From Nilaparvata lugens (taxonomy: Eukaryota; Arthropoda; Insecta; Hemiptera; Delphacidae), in assembly GCF_014356525.2 (NCBI RefSeq), contig NC_052507.1, forward strand, positions 45,016,022 to 45,080,021: a DNA stretch of 64,000 nucleotides, read 5' to 3'. The notes beneath the pieces are model-generated. The model saw nothing but the letters and a program-made list of their open reading frames with translations, was not told the DNA's origin and ran no database searches. The position numbers and the translations under genes were made by a program. This document shows, piece by piece, positions 23,148-34,505 of this stretch (position 1 is the stretch's first letter; every line of letters begins with the position of its first letter).

Positions 23148-24941
23148 ATGTCAATTATGGTACATTTTGCGTCATTTCTCATTCTCACGACTTTCACGGC
23201 GCAACTGGAGGCAGTCAGGGTCTTCGCGGGAGTTTTCTACAAGGAGCTACGTCACGCTGTAGCGTATGAATCATCGGTTCCACTAACATACGAGGTAGAT
23301 TTCCCGGCAGCTCAGCTCGACATCTTGCAGGCGGAAAGGGTGTTCTGGCCTAACTGTCAACAAGAGGATTGCAGTTTAGCGGATGCGGTAGAAGTTTTGT
23401 ATAATTCTACAAACGGAATTCTTCGCAACAGTCATGCTGCTTTCAACTCTTCAATTCGTTTGGGAACTCAAGCTTCACGAAAGACCAGAGCGATCGATGT
23501 TGTCGGCGATTTTCTTCATTTTTGTTGCGCAGTCGCGACGGATGGGGAACTTCATAAGCTGGAATTCAACGAAAAACATGTAGCTGATCACCTCAACGCA
23601 TTCCAAGGGTTGGTTGCAGACGACCACAAAGATTTAATTCGGATTTCTCGCAACTTGAGGCAGTTTGCTGGAAATTTTTCTCAGCAATTTCACGATGCGT
23701 ATAGCAAATTAACAGACAGTATGAGATTATTCGTACAACAGAATGTATCGGAGGAGAAAACACTGTTCACAAACCAGTTATTAATTTACATTTTTCACCT
23801 CTACTCACATGTAAATATTTTATCACGGCAGGAATTCATAAATACTGCGAAGGAACGCTGTGATAAAAAGCTTTTACCCTTTTCGCTGGTACACCCCAAT
23901 TTATTACGTTCAGATCTCTTCAGATTGGAGAAAGGATATAAGTCGAAAGGACACCAGTTAGCTATACCTCTATCGGATTTGCAGCGATATTTTGATCTTC
24001 CACTTACGACTTGCGTGGTGAAGGAGAACTCCATGGTGCTTAGCTTAAAAGTACCGTTGGTCAGCATCGGCGGACAGTTTCAATTGCACAAGTATGTGAG
24101 GACACCTATGTATTTCGACGGCCAGATTTGTCAGCTTCAGCAGCAGGATTTCGTTTTGGCGCGGAGACAGGAGGACGGTGAGATTCAGGTCATCTCGGGA
24201 GATCATCTCTCTTCTTGTCGGGCACAGGACGATTTCTTATGCTATCTTCCGCGGCTGGTGCATGGAGGACATATGTCATCGAGATGTATGCATCACTTGT
24301 TTGCGGCGACAGAGCTGAAGGACATCCAACAATATTGCAGTTTAAGCTGTCGTCCAGCTAAGCAGGAGTTGGAGATCGTCGAATTTTCGCCTTCGGAGTA
24401 TATCGTCGCGAATATACAGGCCAACACTACAGTCACTTGCGAGGGAGGTTCGTTTCATCATCTTCAACCTATTCCGGGAGCAATGTATGTGGTTTTACCC
24501 TGTCATTGCGAGATTTCGGTCGGCGGGAGAATAATGGTGAGAAAGACTTTTCCGTGTGACGCAAATGTTGATAAACAACCTCAGGTTCTCCATTACTTAC
24601 CTTTGCATTGGGTTAAGTTTAATTCGTTAAAAATTGATGTTTTGCAACCGCATTTCAATCCTAATTTTGTTAATTTTAGCGAAATTTTAAAAACTGATAT
24701 AGATATAAAGGTTCCGGAATTTACAGTTCAAGACGTAATATCGTCAGATATATTTCACAAAGTAGATCTTCCAAATTCTTGGGGAGATGTTGTAAATTCC
24801 TCTAGTTTTGTTTTTTATATATTATTTGGCTGGTTAGGGTTTTTAACTTTATTCTGTGCATATTTAGGCATCAAGTTGTATGTGTGTAAATTATCTGCTG
24901 TAACGGTAGCACAACCCAAGATACATATAATCGATAGTTAG
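23148..24941 (+). CDS. env: F-type envelope glycoprotein of copy 1, intact
   Basis: A full 597-codon frame from ATG at 23148. It begins with a hydrophobic signal peptide (residues 1-22). A furin-like R-K-T-R site is at 111-114, followed at once by a hydrophobic glycine-containing segment (115-131) as the likely fusion peptide. An ectodomain rich in Cys follows, with several N-linked glycosylation sequons, then a single transmembrane segment at about 553-579 and a short tail. The layout is that of baculovirus F proteins and errantivirus Env, which fuse membranes. Five residues differ from copy 2 by my reading. The frame is clean although gag and pol of the same copy are ruined. It could have been kept by selection, by recent replacement or by chance youth of this half. 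Confidence 0.88.
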   Translation: MSIMVHFASFLILTTFTAQLEAVRVFAGVFYKELRHAVAYESSVPLTYEVDFPAAQLDILQAERVFWPNCQQEDCSLADAVEVLYNSTNGILRNSHAAFNSSIRLGTQASRKTRAIDVVGDFLHFCCAVATDGELHKLEFNEKHVADHLNAFQGLVADDHKDLIRISRNLRQFAGNFSQQFHDAYSKLTDSMRLFVQQNVSEEKTLFTNQLLIYIFHLYSHVNILSRQEFINTAKERCDKKLLPFSLVHPNLLRSDLFRLEKGYKSKGHQLAIPLSDLQRYFDLPLTTCVVKENSMVLSLKVPLVSIGGQFQLHKYVRTPMYFDGQICQLQQQDFVLARRQEDGEIQVISGDHLSSCRAQDDFLCYLPRLVHGGHMSSRCMHHLFAATELKDIQQYCSLSCRPAKQELEIVEFSPSEYIVANIQANTTVTCEGGSFHHLQPIPGAMYVVLPCHCEISVGGRIMVRKTFPCDANVDKQPQVLHYLPLHWVKFNSLKIDVLQPHFNPNFVNFSEILKTDIDIKVPEFTVQDVISSDIFHKVDLPNSWGDVVNSSSFVFYILFGWLGFLTLFCAYLGIKLYVCKLSAVTVAQPKIHIIDS

Positions 24942-25421
24942 GAGTTATATAGTTACTTTTTGATGGATTAACTGTTTTATTGTTTTTTTTCTTGACTATA
25001 TAGTTATGAGTCATAATGTACTTATAAAGTTTTTTTTTTCTTCTTCGATTTTTATTGCAGCTTTTGAAGTAGTTCAATGTTGATTCACAAATAAATTATT
25101 GTCAATTGAGATTTTCTTTTCATAATAAGTTGAATATTCATGTATATTAATGTGTATAATATTGAAAGTTAGTTTCATATATAATCAATGTTATTGTGCA
25201 GCATAGTTTCGTTTTGAATTTGATTTGAATGTTTGTAATTTAGTTTGAGTAACCTACCTTTCTATGTAAAAGTTTGATTTCAATGTATAGTAGCATTATC
25301 AAGTCAATCAGGCACACGTTTGTTTCCCGAGTATATTATTTTGTTTAATCATTATTTTTTTTTTTTTGTTCCCCTCTTGACTACAGACTCAGGGACGAGT
25401 CTTTCAGCGGGATGGGTGATG
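24942..25421 (+). other. env 3' untranslated region and polypurine tract of copy 1
   Basis: AT-rich sequence shared with copies 2 and 3. It ends in CAGCGGGATGGGTGATG directly before the LTR, a purine-rich stretch in the position of the plus-strand primer. Confidence 0.6.
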
Positions 25422-26155
25422 TGTCACCTGGTCATATGGGACATATATATGATTCATATATTTATCTCATATTGATCAGGATTTTAGAGTTTTATTTTAC
25501 GAAAAGTTTAATGAACGGTGTTTCTGCCTTTGAACAGTTTTGTCATCGACAGAAAGATTGTTTATTTCACTTGTTATCAAAATTATTGTAGTTTCTCTTT
25601 TGTTTTTCATAACAAACGTGCTCGGCTTGTGCGACTGATAAAAATATGTATTTGAAATGGCTTCATGTTTGGCATTGACTGAGTTATATATTAATACCCA
25701 AAATTTTACTAGTCGGTGTGTGAGCTCGTTCGTTAGGACTGAGAGTAAAGTCCGGCTGTTCTGGTGAAGGGGATAGATTTTGTTCTTGTTTTATAATACA
25801 GTTTTCCTGTCACAGTTCGGGCAGTTTAAAGAGAATTGTATTATTGAATAAGAAGGGATCTGAACCCACTTCATTAGATCAGTTTTTTTTATTTATTTTT
25901 CATTAATAATTAACGTCGCGATTAACCAGTGGATGCCAAATTGGGGGCCATTATCATAAAGGTAGGTGACTACTGAGTCATTGTTTTAATTTTTCCATAA
26001 CCACAACAAATTTAATCTTCACTAGCAGCCAAGCGAGTAGCCCTTGAAATATTCATATTTTTATTGTTATTTCATAATTTATAATTATAATTCTAATTTT
26101 TTTGTACAAATAATTTATTGTTTTGTTTTAATTATCAAAACCAGTACGATCATTT
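25422..26155 (+). repeat. 3' LTR of copy 1
   Basis: Begins TGTCACCTGG and is collinear with the copy 2 LTRs until CAGTACGATCATTT at 26155, where about 17 terminal bases are replaced by repeat X. So the LTR is slightly truncated. Confidence 0.85.
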
Positions 26156-26330
26156 GCCTAACCTCAAGTTTTCCAATACTTTATATAATATAAGTTGCAA
26201 ATAACTTTCTTTTTCTATTGGCTGTTCTAATTTTAGCCATGATAGTTGTTATCGCATTTGGCAATACTAGACTAGCTATTTCACTTCAGACCTATAAAAT
26301 TCTCCCAAATAGGGATTTTGATGGCCCATC
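26156..26330 (-). repeat. dispersed repeat X, copy 2 (inverted)
   Basis: The reverse complement resembles 6380-6590 (AGGTCTGAAGTGAAATAGCT; GAGGTTAGGCAAATG). It abuts the truncated LTR on one side and repeat Y on the other. Confidence 0.45.
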
Positions 26331-26389
26331 CGAATTAATATGTTACACTGTAATGAATATACATTTATACCACCAATAAAAATAAATTA

Positions 26390-27675
26390 GAATATTAAGG
26401 AAGTAGGATATTCCCAGGCGCATGAATATATTAATGAATTTGCATGAACCAATCAAAATCAGTGATCGGTGGGCGGCAATAGAGAGCTGTTCGAATGTAT
26501 ATATAAATATTTCTATAAATGATAAGAATTTATAAATGATCACTACTTAGTTTATGTATCAGATATGGTCCGAATAATTATGAAATATTATACCATAAGA
26601 ATAATTATTTAGTAGATTGGCACAGACTATTGATCTTTTAATGGCATAGTAGTGAATTTTAAATATATATGTAAATTTGTAAGTCGGAAATGAAATTGTA
26701 GAAATAAGAGTAGAACCTGCCCACTTGCCTGCCAGATGCCACTATGGAACGACACTAAATTTTGTAGAGCACAAGCCCCTTAGAATGTACTTTTGAAAGA
26801 CTTGAAGTTTAAATTCATTAATTAATTTTTCATAAGACTTAGTGATGCTGCATTAAAGCAGAAGTCGTTTAAACATTCATTTATTCCCTTGGAGAAGACA
26901 ATTTCGGCCACCAAAAATCCAGGACGACCAGGAAATTCAGATTGCTGCCAACATCTTTTAAAAAATTCATCACGTGAGTGATAGATTATCGAAATATATA
27001 AGTTTAGGGCACCCTCAGTGCTTCGAGTGAAACAAATATAAAAAGCTAGCTCGTCGGAAAGGTTATAAATATTGAAAATTATTATAAAACTTGCGCAAGT
27101 CTCAAGAAGGTACAAAAAAAATATTTTATTGGATAAGAGTTGTATCAAATTCACATATCCAAGGTGCACAGATTAAAGGAATATTAATTTTAATCTTATA
27201 ATATACATATGCTCACTCAATCATTGATTTTATTTAACAATTTGTAAGATATAATGTAGCTCTGTTCACTGGATAAATTGATTTTTCTACTTCCATCAGA
27301 GGCTGAACCTCAAGCCCTGAGATATATATATATCATTGAGAAATAAACTGAGATCTATAGTTTATTATAATATTAATAATTTATGATTTATCAATTGATT
27401 ATTTTATGATTTTTGGAAAGAAGATATACAGTGAGATTTTCTAAATCGACAAGCAGCAGCAAGTTGATACCTAAGCTGCATGAAAATAAATGCTATTATT
27501 AATAAATTAGAGCACATGGTGAAGTTTCGTGCTAAAGAGCTAAGAAGTAGTGAGCCTATCTGTGATATTTTATTTTTGTTTTCCATATTTATTGTGTGTG
27601 CTTGGTTGCTCTATATGTTCCCATATTTATTGGCTTTTTGATATTTACATGTACTATATATGTATCAATTTTTTT
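26390..27675 (+). repeat. dispersed repeat Y, copy 3
   Basis: Same landmarks as the copy at 6785 in the same orientation, and the mirror image of the copy at 14990-16466. Together the last two form inverted flanks around element 1. Homology resumes at 28410-28555 after an interruption. Confidence 0.65.
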
Positions 27676-28405
27676 TCCCTCCACCTACTGGCTAAAGTAC
27701 TCACTTTACTCCCTGAAACATAATACTAAAGTGTCACTTTTTCGCTCTCGGTAGTAAAAAACAGAAAAACTCCCTAGGGAGTAAAAGTGACTCCATTTAA
27801 ATAACATGGGAAGCATCTCTATTTTAAAAACTTACATTATAATAGGTTAGAAGGTCTAACCTCAGATGAGAAAGCATAAAGAGGTGTCTGTCATTGAGTC
27901 AACTGAATTCAATACCACAACCAGAAATTTGATCAACTCATGAAATATATGTTTGTATGATATTATATTCTTAATATTAGTAGATGATAAAAATTTATAC
28001 GATTTTTGAAATATCTTATTCTATTCAAAATACCAGCCAACAAATTTTTTGATCTGCAATTCAAATCTGAACCGCGTGATCTGGAGTCAGCCATTTTTGG
28101 TAAACACCCAGCTGATATAATTGTTACAACTTTAGCTGATAGATAGCACAATCGCAGTGCCAATCAGACGGCCGGTTTAAAGTTTTAGATTTTAGGTTAT
28201 GTTGTTAGGAAACATTGTCACCAATAAATAAGTTATTAAAATGATTTTATTTGCAGTTTCTATAAAAAAATGTAGATGGAGGAAAATGTTGTGTACATCA
28301 CGAGTGAAAAATACTTTTTCTCCCTCAGGAAATTGTTGCCCTCAGCTTCGCCTCGGGCTTCAAACTTTTCCCCAGGGAAAAAAGTCGTACTTTTCACTCT
28401 AGATA
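27676..28405. mobile_element. unclassified insertion in repeat Y
   Basis: This block interrupts the match between 14990-15200 (inverted) and the right-hand copy of Y. Its edges share related motifs: CCCTCCACCTACTGG and CTCACTTTACTCCCTG at the left, and TTTTTCTCCCTCAGG and TTTCCCCAGGGAAAAA at the right. No open frame is convincing, so it is probably a non-autonomous element. Target duplication not resolved. Confidence 0.35.
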
Positions 28406-28409
28406 TACA

Positions 28410-28555
28410 AATAACTATTTGGTGTATCCTCTATTGATTCCCCAATTCCATGCATGACCAATCTCATATTCATTTATCGAATTATCAGTATGAAATATCG
28501 AGAGAGTTACCATCCGATTTTATTATTTATAGAATAAGCTGGTTTACTCAGCAAT
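28410..28555 (+). repeat. distal part of repeat Y, copy 3, running into the gap
   Basis: TTTGGTGTATCC, TTATCGAATTATCAGTATG and AATAAGCTGGTTTACTCAGC are the reverse complement of 14990-15160. It is cut by the assembly gap. Confidence 0.6.
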
Positions 28556-28655
28556 NNNNNNNNNNNNNNNNNNNNNNNNNNNNNNNNNNNNNNNNNNNNN
28601 NNNNNNNNNNNNNNNNNNNNNNNNNNNNNNNNNNNNNNNNNNNNNNNNNNNNNNN
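28556..28655. other. assembly gap (100 N)
   Basis: A run of 100 N. The round number suggests a placeholder, so the true distance and even the adjacency of the two sides are uncertain. Confidence 1.
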
Positions 28656-28850
28656 CGAAGCCTGGAGCAAGCACAAATGTGAGACTCATGATCTGGACAT
28701 GATTCCAAATGTCCTGCATCGTTTAAAAAGTCTGTCAACGAGATAATACCATGATTATATAGTTCCTCCTCAAGCTCGATCACTGCATCCTGCAGACGTA
28801 GCTCACTGTTTGACAACATGTTGCAGTAGACTGACTACCTTTCAGTGTTG

Positions 28851-28895
28851 ACCAACGATCTATATTAACTGAGTTAGTATATATAGATCGTTGGT
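28851..28895. repeat. 45-bp near-perfect palindrome
   Basis: ACCAACGATCTATAT and its complement ATATAGATCGTTGGT flank a short AT-rich centre, with GTGTTG-like bases on both outer sides. It may be a minimal foldback element with a target duplication. Confidence 0.6.
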
Positions 28896-29067
28896 GTTGA
28901 CAAGCCTCCTTATACCAGACAGAGAGAAGTGGAGGGGGTAACATTTCCTGTTTCAACAGGTCCATGATGATGTCACCCCATCATGACTCACTTCTCAATT
29001 CCTCATTATCAATGGTAATATAAGAAGAAGTATCTTTTTCTATAGAATTTAAGTCTTTAAACATTAA

Positions 29068-29140
29068 TCCTCTATGGTGTAGTGGTTAGCAAGTCAGCTT
29101 TCCAAGTCAGAGGTTCCAGGTTCGAATCCAAGGCGGTAAA
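29068..29140 (+). repeat. tRNA-like sequence, probably a SINE head or tRNA pseudogene
   Basis: An A-box-like TGGTGTAGTGGTTAGC and a perfect B box GGTTCGAATCC lie at the right spacing for an internal RNA polymerase III promoter. The acceptor stem (TCCTCTA against the sequence after the B box) does not pair and the T stem pairs poorly. It is therefore not a functional tRNA. A TCC in the anticodon position suggests a Gly- or Glu-type ancestor. Confidence 0.5.
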
Positions 29141-29330
29141 GGTAAGTATTAAAGGTCAGTATCAACAGAACCAGAGGATATATTTTTGCATGTAGAAGTC
29201 TGAACACTCAGTTTGCACTCAACTATACTTATCACTAGTGGGTAGAGAAAAGAAAAATGTATTTTTATTTTTTCCATATACTGTACATTTATTTTCCATT
29301 TTGAAACAGAATATATATATATATATATAT

Positions 29331-29590
29331 AGGTCTCCAGAGTGCATGGTCTGCAGCCTAGCCGCATGTCGCCTTCTTGTCGAATTCACCAACTGTCTTG
29401 GATTGCTCCATGAGACTTCATCAGGGCCGTTTGATGTACAACCCCTTATGCATCACCATTTTTCTTTTCTTCTCTTTTACTTCCTATATCCCTTTCATTA
29501 CAAATTTCCTTTTTTCCAATAGTTCTGAATGTCATCTTCATCTGATTGCCTGGAGATCATAAGGCTCTCATTTCTTGTTTAGTAACTTAC
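29331..29590 (+). mobile_element. 3' fragment of the R1-like LINE, inverted duplicate
   Basis: This is the reverse complement of about 34506-34752, the carboxy-terminal and 3' part of the LINE on the minus strand. It starts right after an AT microsatellite. It forms the outermost arms of the foldback described separately. Confidence 0.8.
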
Positions 29591-30902
29591 TGTCCAGTTT
29601 CTGTCTTCCTTCAGCCATCTCCTTATTATTTACAGTCCATCATGTTGCTTGACTGCTGTCTCTCTCTCTCCTCCTTCATGATACATTCTCTCATATATTT
29701 GAATATTCTTTTGTTTCTTCAAGTTGTCTGTCACATTTGATGATTCCTTGCCTGCCACCTACACTACTGCCACTTGGTGCCCTTTCTCTTTCTCTTCAGA
29801 CTATCACCCTTCTTTGATGGACCTTCTGTTCATCCTGTGATGCACATAAAATTAACCTTCTGTTATTCACACCTTATTACTTTGTAACTATCTTGCATTT
29901 AGTATGATCATCTGTTCACCTCAGATCATAGTAGAGTATGTGGTGATCCTGTCCCATGTGGAGCATCATGTGTGGTGACCTAGCTCCAGGAGGGCATGGA
30001 TCACACAAAAAATGATTTTTATGAAAGTGCTCACTTTTACGGGTACATGATATATGCCTCTGTGTAATATCAGACCTGAAAATTTATTTAATTGGTTGAG
30101 AAGTCTATAGTTTATCCCAGATGTAGGATTGGTGTTCCAATAATATTGAGCTTAAATAAAGCAATCTCAAAATTTATTACCTGGTTGTTGTTCTGATAAA
30201 GTGCCAATGCAACCCGAACAAAGATATAGACCACAAATCCATGTATGATGCCTCTACCAATATCAGAATTGATGATGAATACTCTATGAAATAAATATAA
30301 TTTCCGAAAAGAGGTTTGAGTACAGAATCTAATCCTATCATGCTGGATCACATTGACTTAACTAAACCTGCAAAATGCCACATACACTGTTTAATTTAGT
30401 CTGGAAATATAAGCTAAGTTGCCGACAGTGACCAATGTAAAAGCAAATGTAAGCAGATCATATTTATTAATCCCACAGTGATCCGCTGATACATTAGCAA
30501 CCATCCACAACCTTCCACTCAATTAATTTCCCAACTTGTTACACTGACCATATAGGTCTATCACAATACCAATGGTAACGTGTCGAAGACGATATCAAGG
30601 TTTTCCGAAAAGAAACAAACTGGAGATATACTCAGTTATTTCAATATATTGACAATTTTCAAGATAAGCAGATAGTGAATAATAATGTTTCAAGTTAATG
30701 GTGATGATCAGTATAATGTGTTCTGGTTTAACAAAAACAGACATGTACAGATTACAATTTAATAATAATTCAAGAATTGAAAGAAGATGTATGTTAGAAT
30801 AATAATTACAGGTTGTTAGCTCTGCTTTGGAATAGCTTGATCGATAGACAGATTATTATAAATTAATCTATTTAATGATGATTGTTATAATGTAGATTAA
30901 TG
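29591..30902. other. no gene seen
   Basis: Pyrimidine-rich at first (29590-29900), then AT-rich. No supported frame and no counterpart on the right side of the foldback. Confidence 0.45.
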
Positions 30903-32251
30903 ATGGATTTCCCCTGATTACAATCTGGTCATGACCATTAATTTTCACTAGAATTTTATCACTCATGAATCGTAGATGGGGCCCCAATATATTACTAGAA
31001 GAACACTCATGCGTCTATGTTTTCCTTTTTCCTTGATTCGCAAATAATTATTTCTCTGCCATGTGCTGGTTTTTCTGGCCTCCAAGTAGAACGTGTTGCT
31101 GTATATTACTCTGTGATTCATGTAGATTTAATCGGGTATTTTACGTTAATTATTATCTCCACAAACAAAAGGAACTTTACAATTACATTTAAATTCACAA
31201 TACAGTTAAAAACAATTTACATAAAATTTTTCAACAAGAATGCAAGTTTACTCAAAACGTGTGACTAGGGCAAGATCAGTGCTAGAACAGCCCAAAAATC
31301 TTCTTCCTCCAATTAAATTCACAATTCTATGAATCTCTTTGTTTCTAATTTGCATAGGATGATTGCTATTAGTTGCAGCTGAGTGAGGTAGTGCACATGT
31401 CATATTTTATGAAAAATGGTTCTTTTGTTTACATTCAATTCCCTGACTTACAAGATGAATAAATACATTCAAACATAAATAATTCAATCATTTCAAAATA
31501 CAGTTCAATTCCAACAGTGTAGGTGAATTAATAATAATACATAAAATTACAATAACAGAGATCTCAACATTCTATGTTGCATCTCAACAATTCAAATTTT
31601 GGTATCCTTTTCTTTATCCTCTGATTGGTTGTTCGTGCGAAGAGGAATAAATCTAGCGAGATCACTACTATTTGATATTTATTTGTTAATAATCCAAACA
31701 ATAAATATCATTAAATCAAATAGTACCGTTTGTCAATGTAGACTTACATACAAAGAGTATTTGTAACTTTTTGCTATTATTGTACATCAGAATACTATAT
31801 CTTTTTTATAATTTGTTTTTCAAAAATATACTCATTTATTGTGCTAATAATTTTGATTAGCTTATTATTATATATTCCTTTTTTCCTACACAATAACGAA
31901 AAATAATAATTTATAAATAAACATGCCATCACATTATATTATACAATAAGCAGTCTGAATGATCTTGACTCTATATTGGTGTTCTGAGCATTCGAACGTT
32001 TTAGGTTAGGTTTACCACAACATTCCCTTAACCTATAGATGTGATTTTAATATAAATTTCACAAATTAATAGAATAAATAAATAATAAGCAATGAACTCA
32101 ATTGGTTTACTGGAAGACTGATTCAATTTGATATTGTTATCAGTTAGCAGTAACGTTGATAACCATTACATTTCAAGATTGTTTGCTGCCTCTGCCTTGA
32201 TTTTCATAATATGATTTGGAGAATCAGTTTTTTTTAAGTAGCCACTGGAAC

Positions 32252-32326
<75 letters not shown>

Positions 32327-32390
32327 TCATATATATACATATTTATACTCTCCAATAAGACCAAATAACAATTAAAAGGAAGCACCCCTG
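30903..32390. repeat. left arm of large inverted repeat
   Basis: Pairs with 33840-34493 in reverse orientation. Examples are GATGGGGCCCCAATATATT against AATATATTGGGCCCCATC, and CTCCAATAAGACCAAATAAC against its complement at 33855-33875. About 31201-32060 has no partner in the right arm. A long (AT)n microsatellite sits at about 32256-32320. No genes seen. Confidence 0.8.
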
Positions 32391-32589
32391 CCACCACCCA
32401 TCCGGTTGACTGCCGCCAACTGCTGATGGTGCCTCGCCCTGGTAACCATTGGGGACTGGCCCACCGTGAAGAAAGTGACGCACCAGTCCTTCTGAGTTGG
32501 CAGATGCCCTTGCTCAGTCGCCCAAGGATCAGAGTGCGCCTTCATGATGGACGTCAAGGTTGAGTGAAGCTGTGAGCGCTTCATAGGCT

Positions 32590-33480
32590 GAAGTGGGGCA
32601 GTGCTAGAGCACGGCCATGCAGGGCGAAGCCCCGGCCATAGCAGTGCACAAGCATGGTGAAGTAGGGCAGTGCGAGAGCACAGCCATGAAGGGTGAAAGC
32701 CCAGCCATAGCAGTGCACAAGCACGGCAAAGTAGGCAGTGCGAGAGCATGACCATGCAGGGCAAAAGCCCAGCCATTGCAGTGCACAAGCACAGCGAAGT
32801 AGGGCAGTTGAGAGCATGACCATGCAGGGTGAAAGCCCGCCATAGCAGTGCGCAAGCACAGCAAAGTAGGGCAGTGTGATAGCATGGCCATGCAGGGCAA
32901 AAGCCCAGCCATAGCAGTGCGCAAGCACGGCGAAGTTAGGCAGTGCAAGTGCATGGCCACATAGGGCAAAAGCCCGGCCATAGCAGTGCACAAGCATGGC
33001 AAAGTAGGGCAGTGCAAGAGCACGGCCATGCAGGGCAAAAGCCCGGCCATAGCAGTGCAAAAGCACGGCTCCTTGCAGGGTGAAGCCTGGCATGCAGTGT
33101 GAAAGCCGCACACGCAGTGCAAGAGCACGGCATGCAGTGTGATAGCACGGCTTTCCGCAGGGTGAAAGCCTGGCATGCGGTGTGAAAGCACAGAATGCAG
33201 TGTGAAAACAAGGCACGCAGTACGAAAGCACAGCATGCAGTGCGAAAGCACGGCCCCGCAGGCAAATGCCCGCACTCAGTGCAAAAGCCCGCACAGGTAG
33301 TGAGCGAGCTTGACCTCAGCAGTATGGAAACACTGCAGCCAGATTGCTAGCTTGTTCGAACGTTCTGTGCAAACATAACATATTGGTCAGTGTGTGTCTG
33401 GATTATCATTATGCAGATGCACACCTTTGCGGTGCAGAAGCACAGCAGCAGTGCGAAAGCATGGCAGGCATGAACTCAGC
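32590..33480. repeat. minisatellite built of tetraloop hairpins, block 1
   Basis: About seven units of roughly 70 bp up to about 33070, then shorter units to 33300, with scattered units to 33470. Each unit contains small perfect hairpins: GTGC-NNNN-GCAC and GGGC-NNNN-GCCC (or GGGT...GCCC), with loops such as GAGA, GCAA, GAAA, ACAA and AAAA. Examples are 32670-32681, 32691-32702, 32848-32859, 32895-32906, 32917-32928 and 33240-33251. Long open frames on the minus strand here are artefacts of the repeat (Cys/His/Ala/Leu-rich in three frames). Confidence 0.85.
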
Positions 33481-33839
33481 CAGGTCTTGGCTCCTGTCTC
33501 ATCTCCTGGGCACCCGACCCTGAGGGCTATATCCCATTAGAGATGAGGCAATTCCATTCCAGTCAAACCACTGCCAATCCGCCAATATGTGTGAACAGAG
33601 ATTTAGCCTGCTGATTACCACAAAATATGTTTGGCATATCGAGCAGTTCCTGCGGTACCACGTGGAGGTACTCCTCGACACATTGAGAAGCTTGGAAAAA
33701 TTCTGTGGGTGAGAGTTTTTGTCCCACCAGCCAAAGCCAGCATGGAAAAAACCACTCTCCCTGGAAGGTTTTGGAAACAGCCCGAGGAAAAGGAGGTGAA
33801 ACAGGAAAACATAGATTTTTTTTTTGAAACTGTACTCTG

Positions 33840-34493
33840 TAATATCATCTTTTAATTGTTATTTGGTCTTATTGGAGAGTATAAATATGTATATATATGA
33901 ATTTCTATTTTTTTTTCTTATTATTCAGGTTATTAGCTGAATGGAGTGAATGAGTGGTCCCTCCCTATCATTATAATTAGAGAACTATAATACTTGTGAC
34001 AACTAGTTCCAGTGGCTACTTGAAAAAAAAACTAATTCTCTAAATCATATTATGAAAATCAGGGCAGAGGCAGCAAACAATCTCGAAATGTAATGGTTAT
34101 CAATGTTACTGCTAACTGATAACAATATCAAATTGAATCAGTCTCTTCCAGTAAACCAATTGAGTTCATATTGCTTATCATATTATTTATTTTATTTATT
34201 TGTGAATTTAAATGTTAATTGTAAGTTCCTTTTTGTTTGTGGAGATAATAATTAACGTAAATACCCGATTAATCTACATGAATCACAGAGTTATACCAGC
34301 AACACGTTCTACTTGGAGGCCAGAAAATCCAGCACATGACAGAAGAATAATTATTGTGAACCAAGGAAAAAGACAACATAGTCGCATGAGTGTTCTTCTA
34401 GTAAATATATTGGGCCCCATCTACGATTCATGAGTGATATAAATTCTAGTGAAAATTAATGGTCATGTCCAGATTGTAATCAGGGGAAATCCA
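33840..34493. repeat. right arm of large inverted repeat
   Basis: Reverse complement of parts of 30903-32390, ending where GGACATGACCATTAATTTTC-type sequence pairs with the start of the left arm. It abuts the LINE 3' end at 34506. Confidence 0.8.
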
Positions 34494-34505
34494 ATGTTAC
34501 TAAAA

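Larger units (their letters stand above)
16467..26155 (+). mobile_element. errantivirus-like endogenous retroelement, copy 1
   Basis: An element with LTRs that start TGTCACCTGG, a leader, a degenerate gag, a protease remnant, an integrase tail, a long gene-free stretch, an intact env and a 3' LTR. Reverse transcriptase, RNase H and the integrase core are absent. The 5' LTR keeps only about 275 bp and the 3' LTR lacks its last few bases, so a target duplication cannot be checked. The 3' two-thirds are near-identical to copy 2 (44435-53380); the gag part is not. Confidence 0.85.

Noticed and set aside
23801..24067. Minus-strand frame inside env, mirrored at 46528-46794
   Set aside because: Antisense shadow of env, preserved only because env is preserved.
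29068..29140. Functional tRNA gene
   Set aside because: A and B boxes are good but the acceptor and T stems do not pair, so I list it as a tRNA-like repeat.
32372..33294. Several long minus-strand frames rich in Cys, His, Ala and Leu
   Set aside because: They overlap in three frames across the hairpin minisatellite, so they reflect the repeat unit and not selection on protein.
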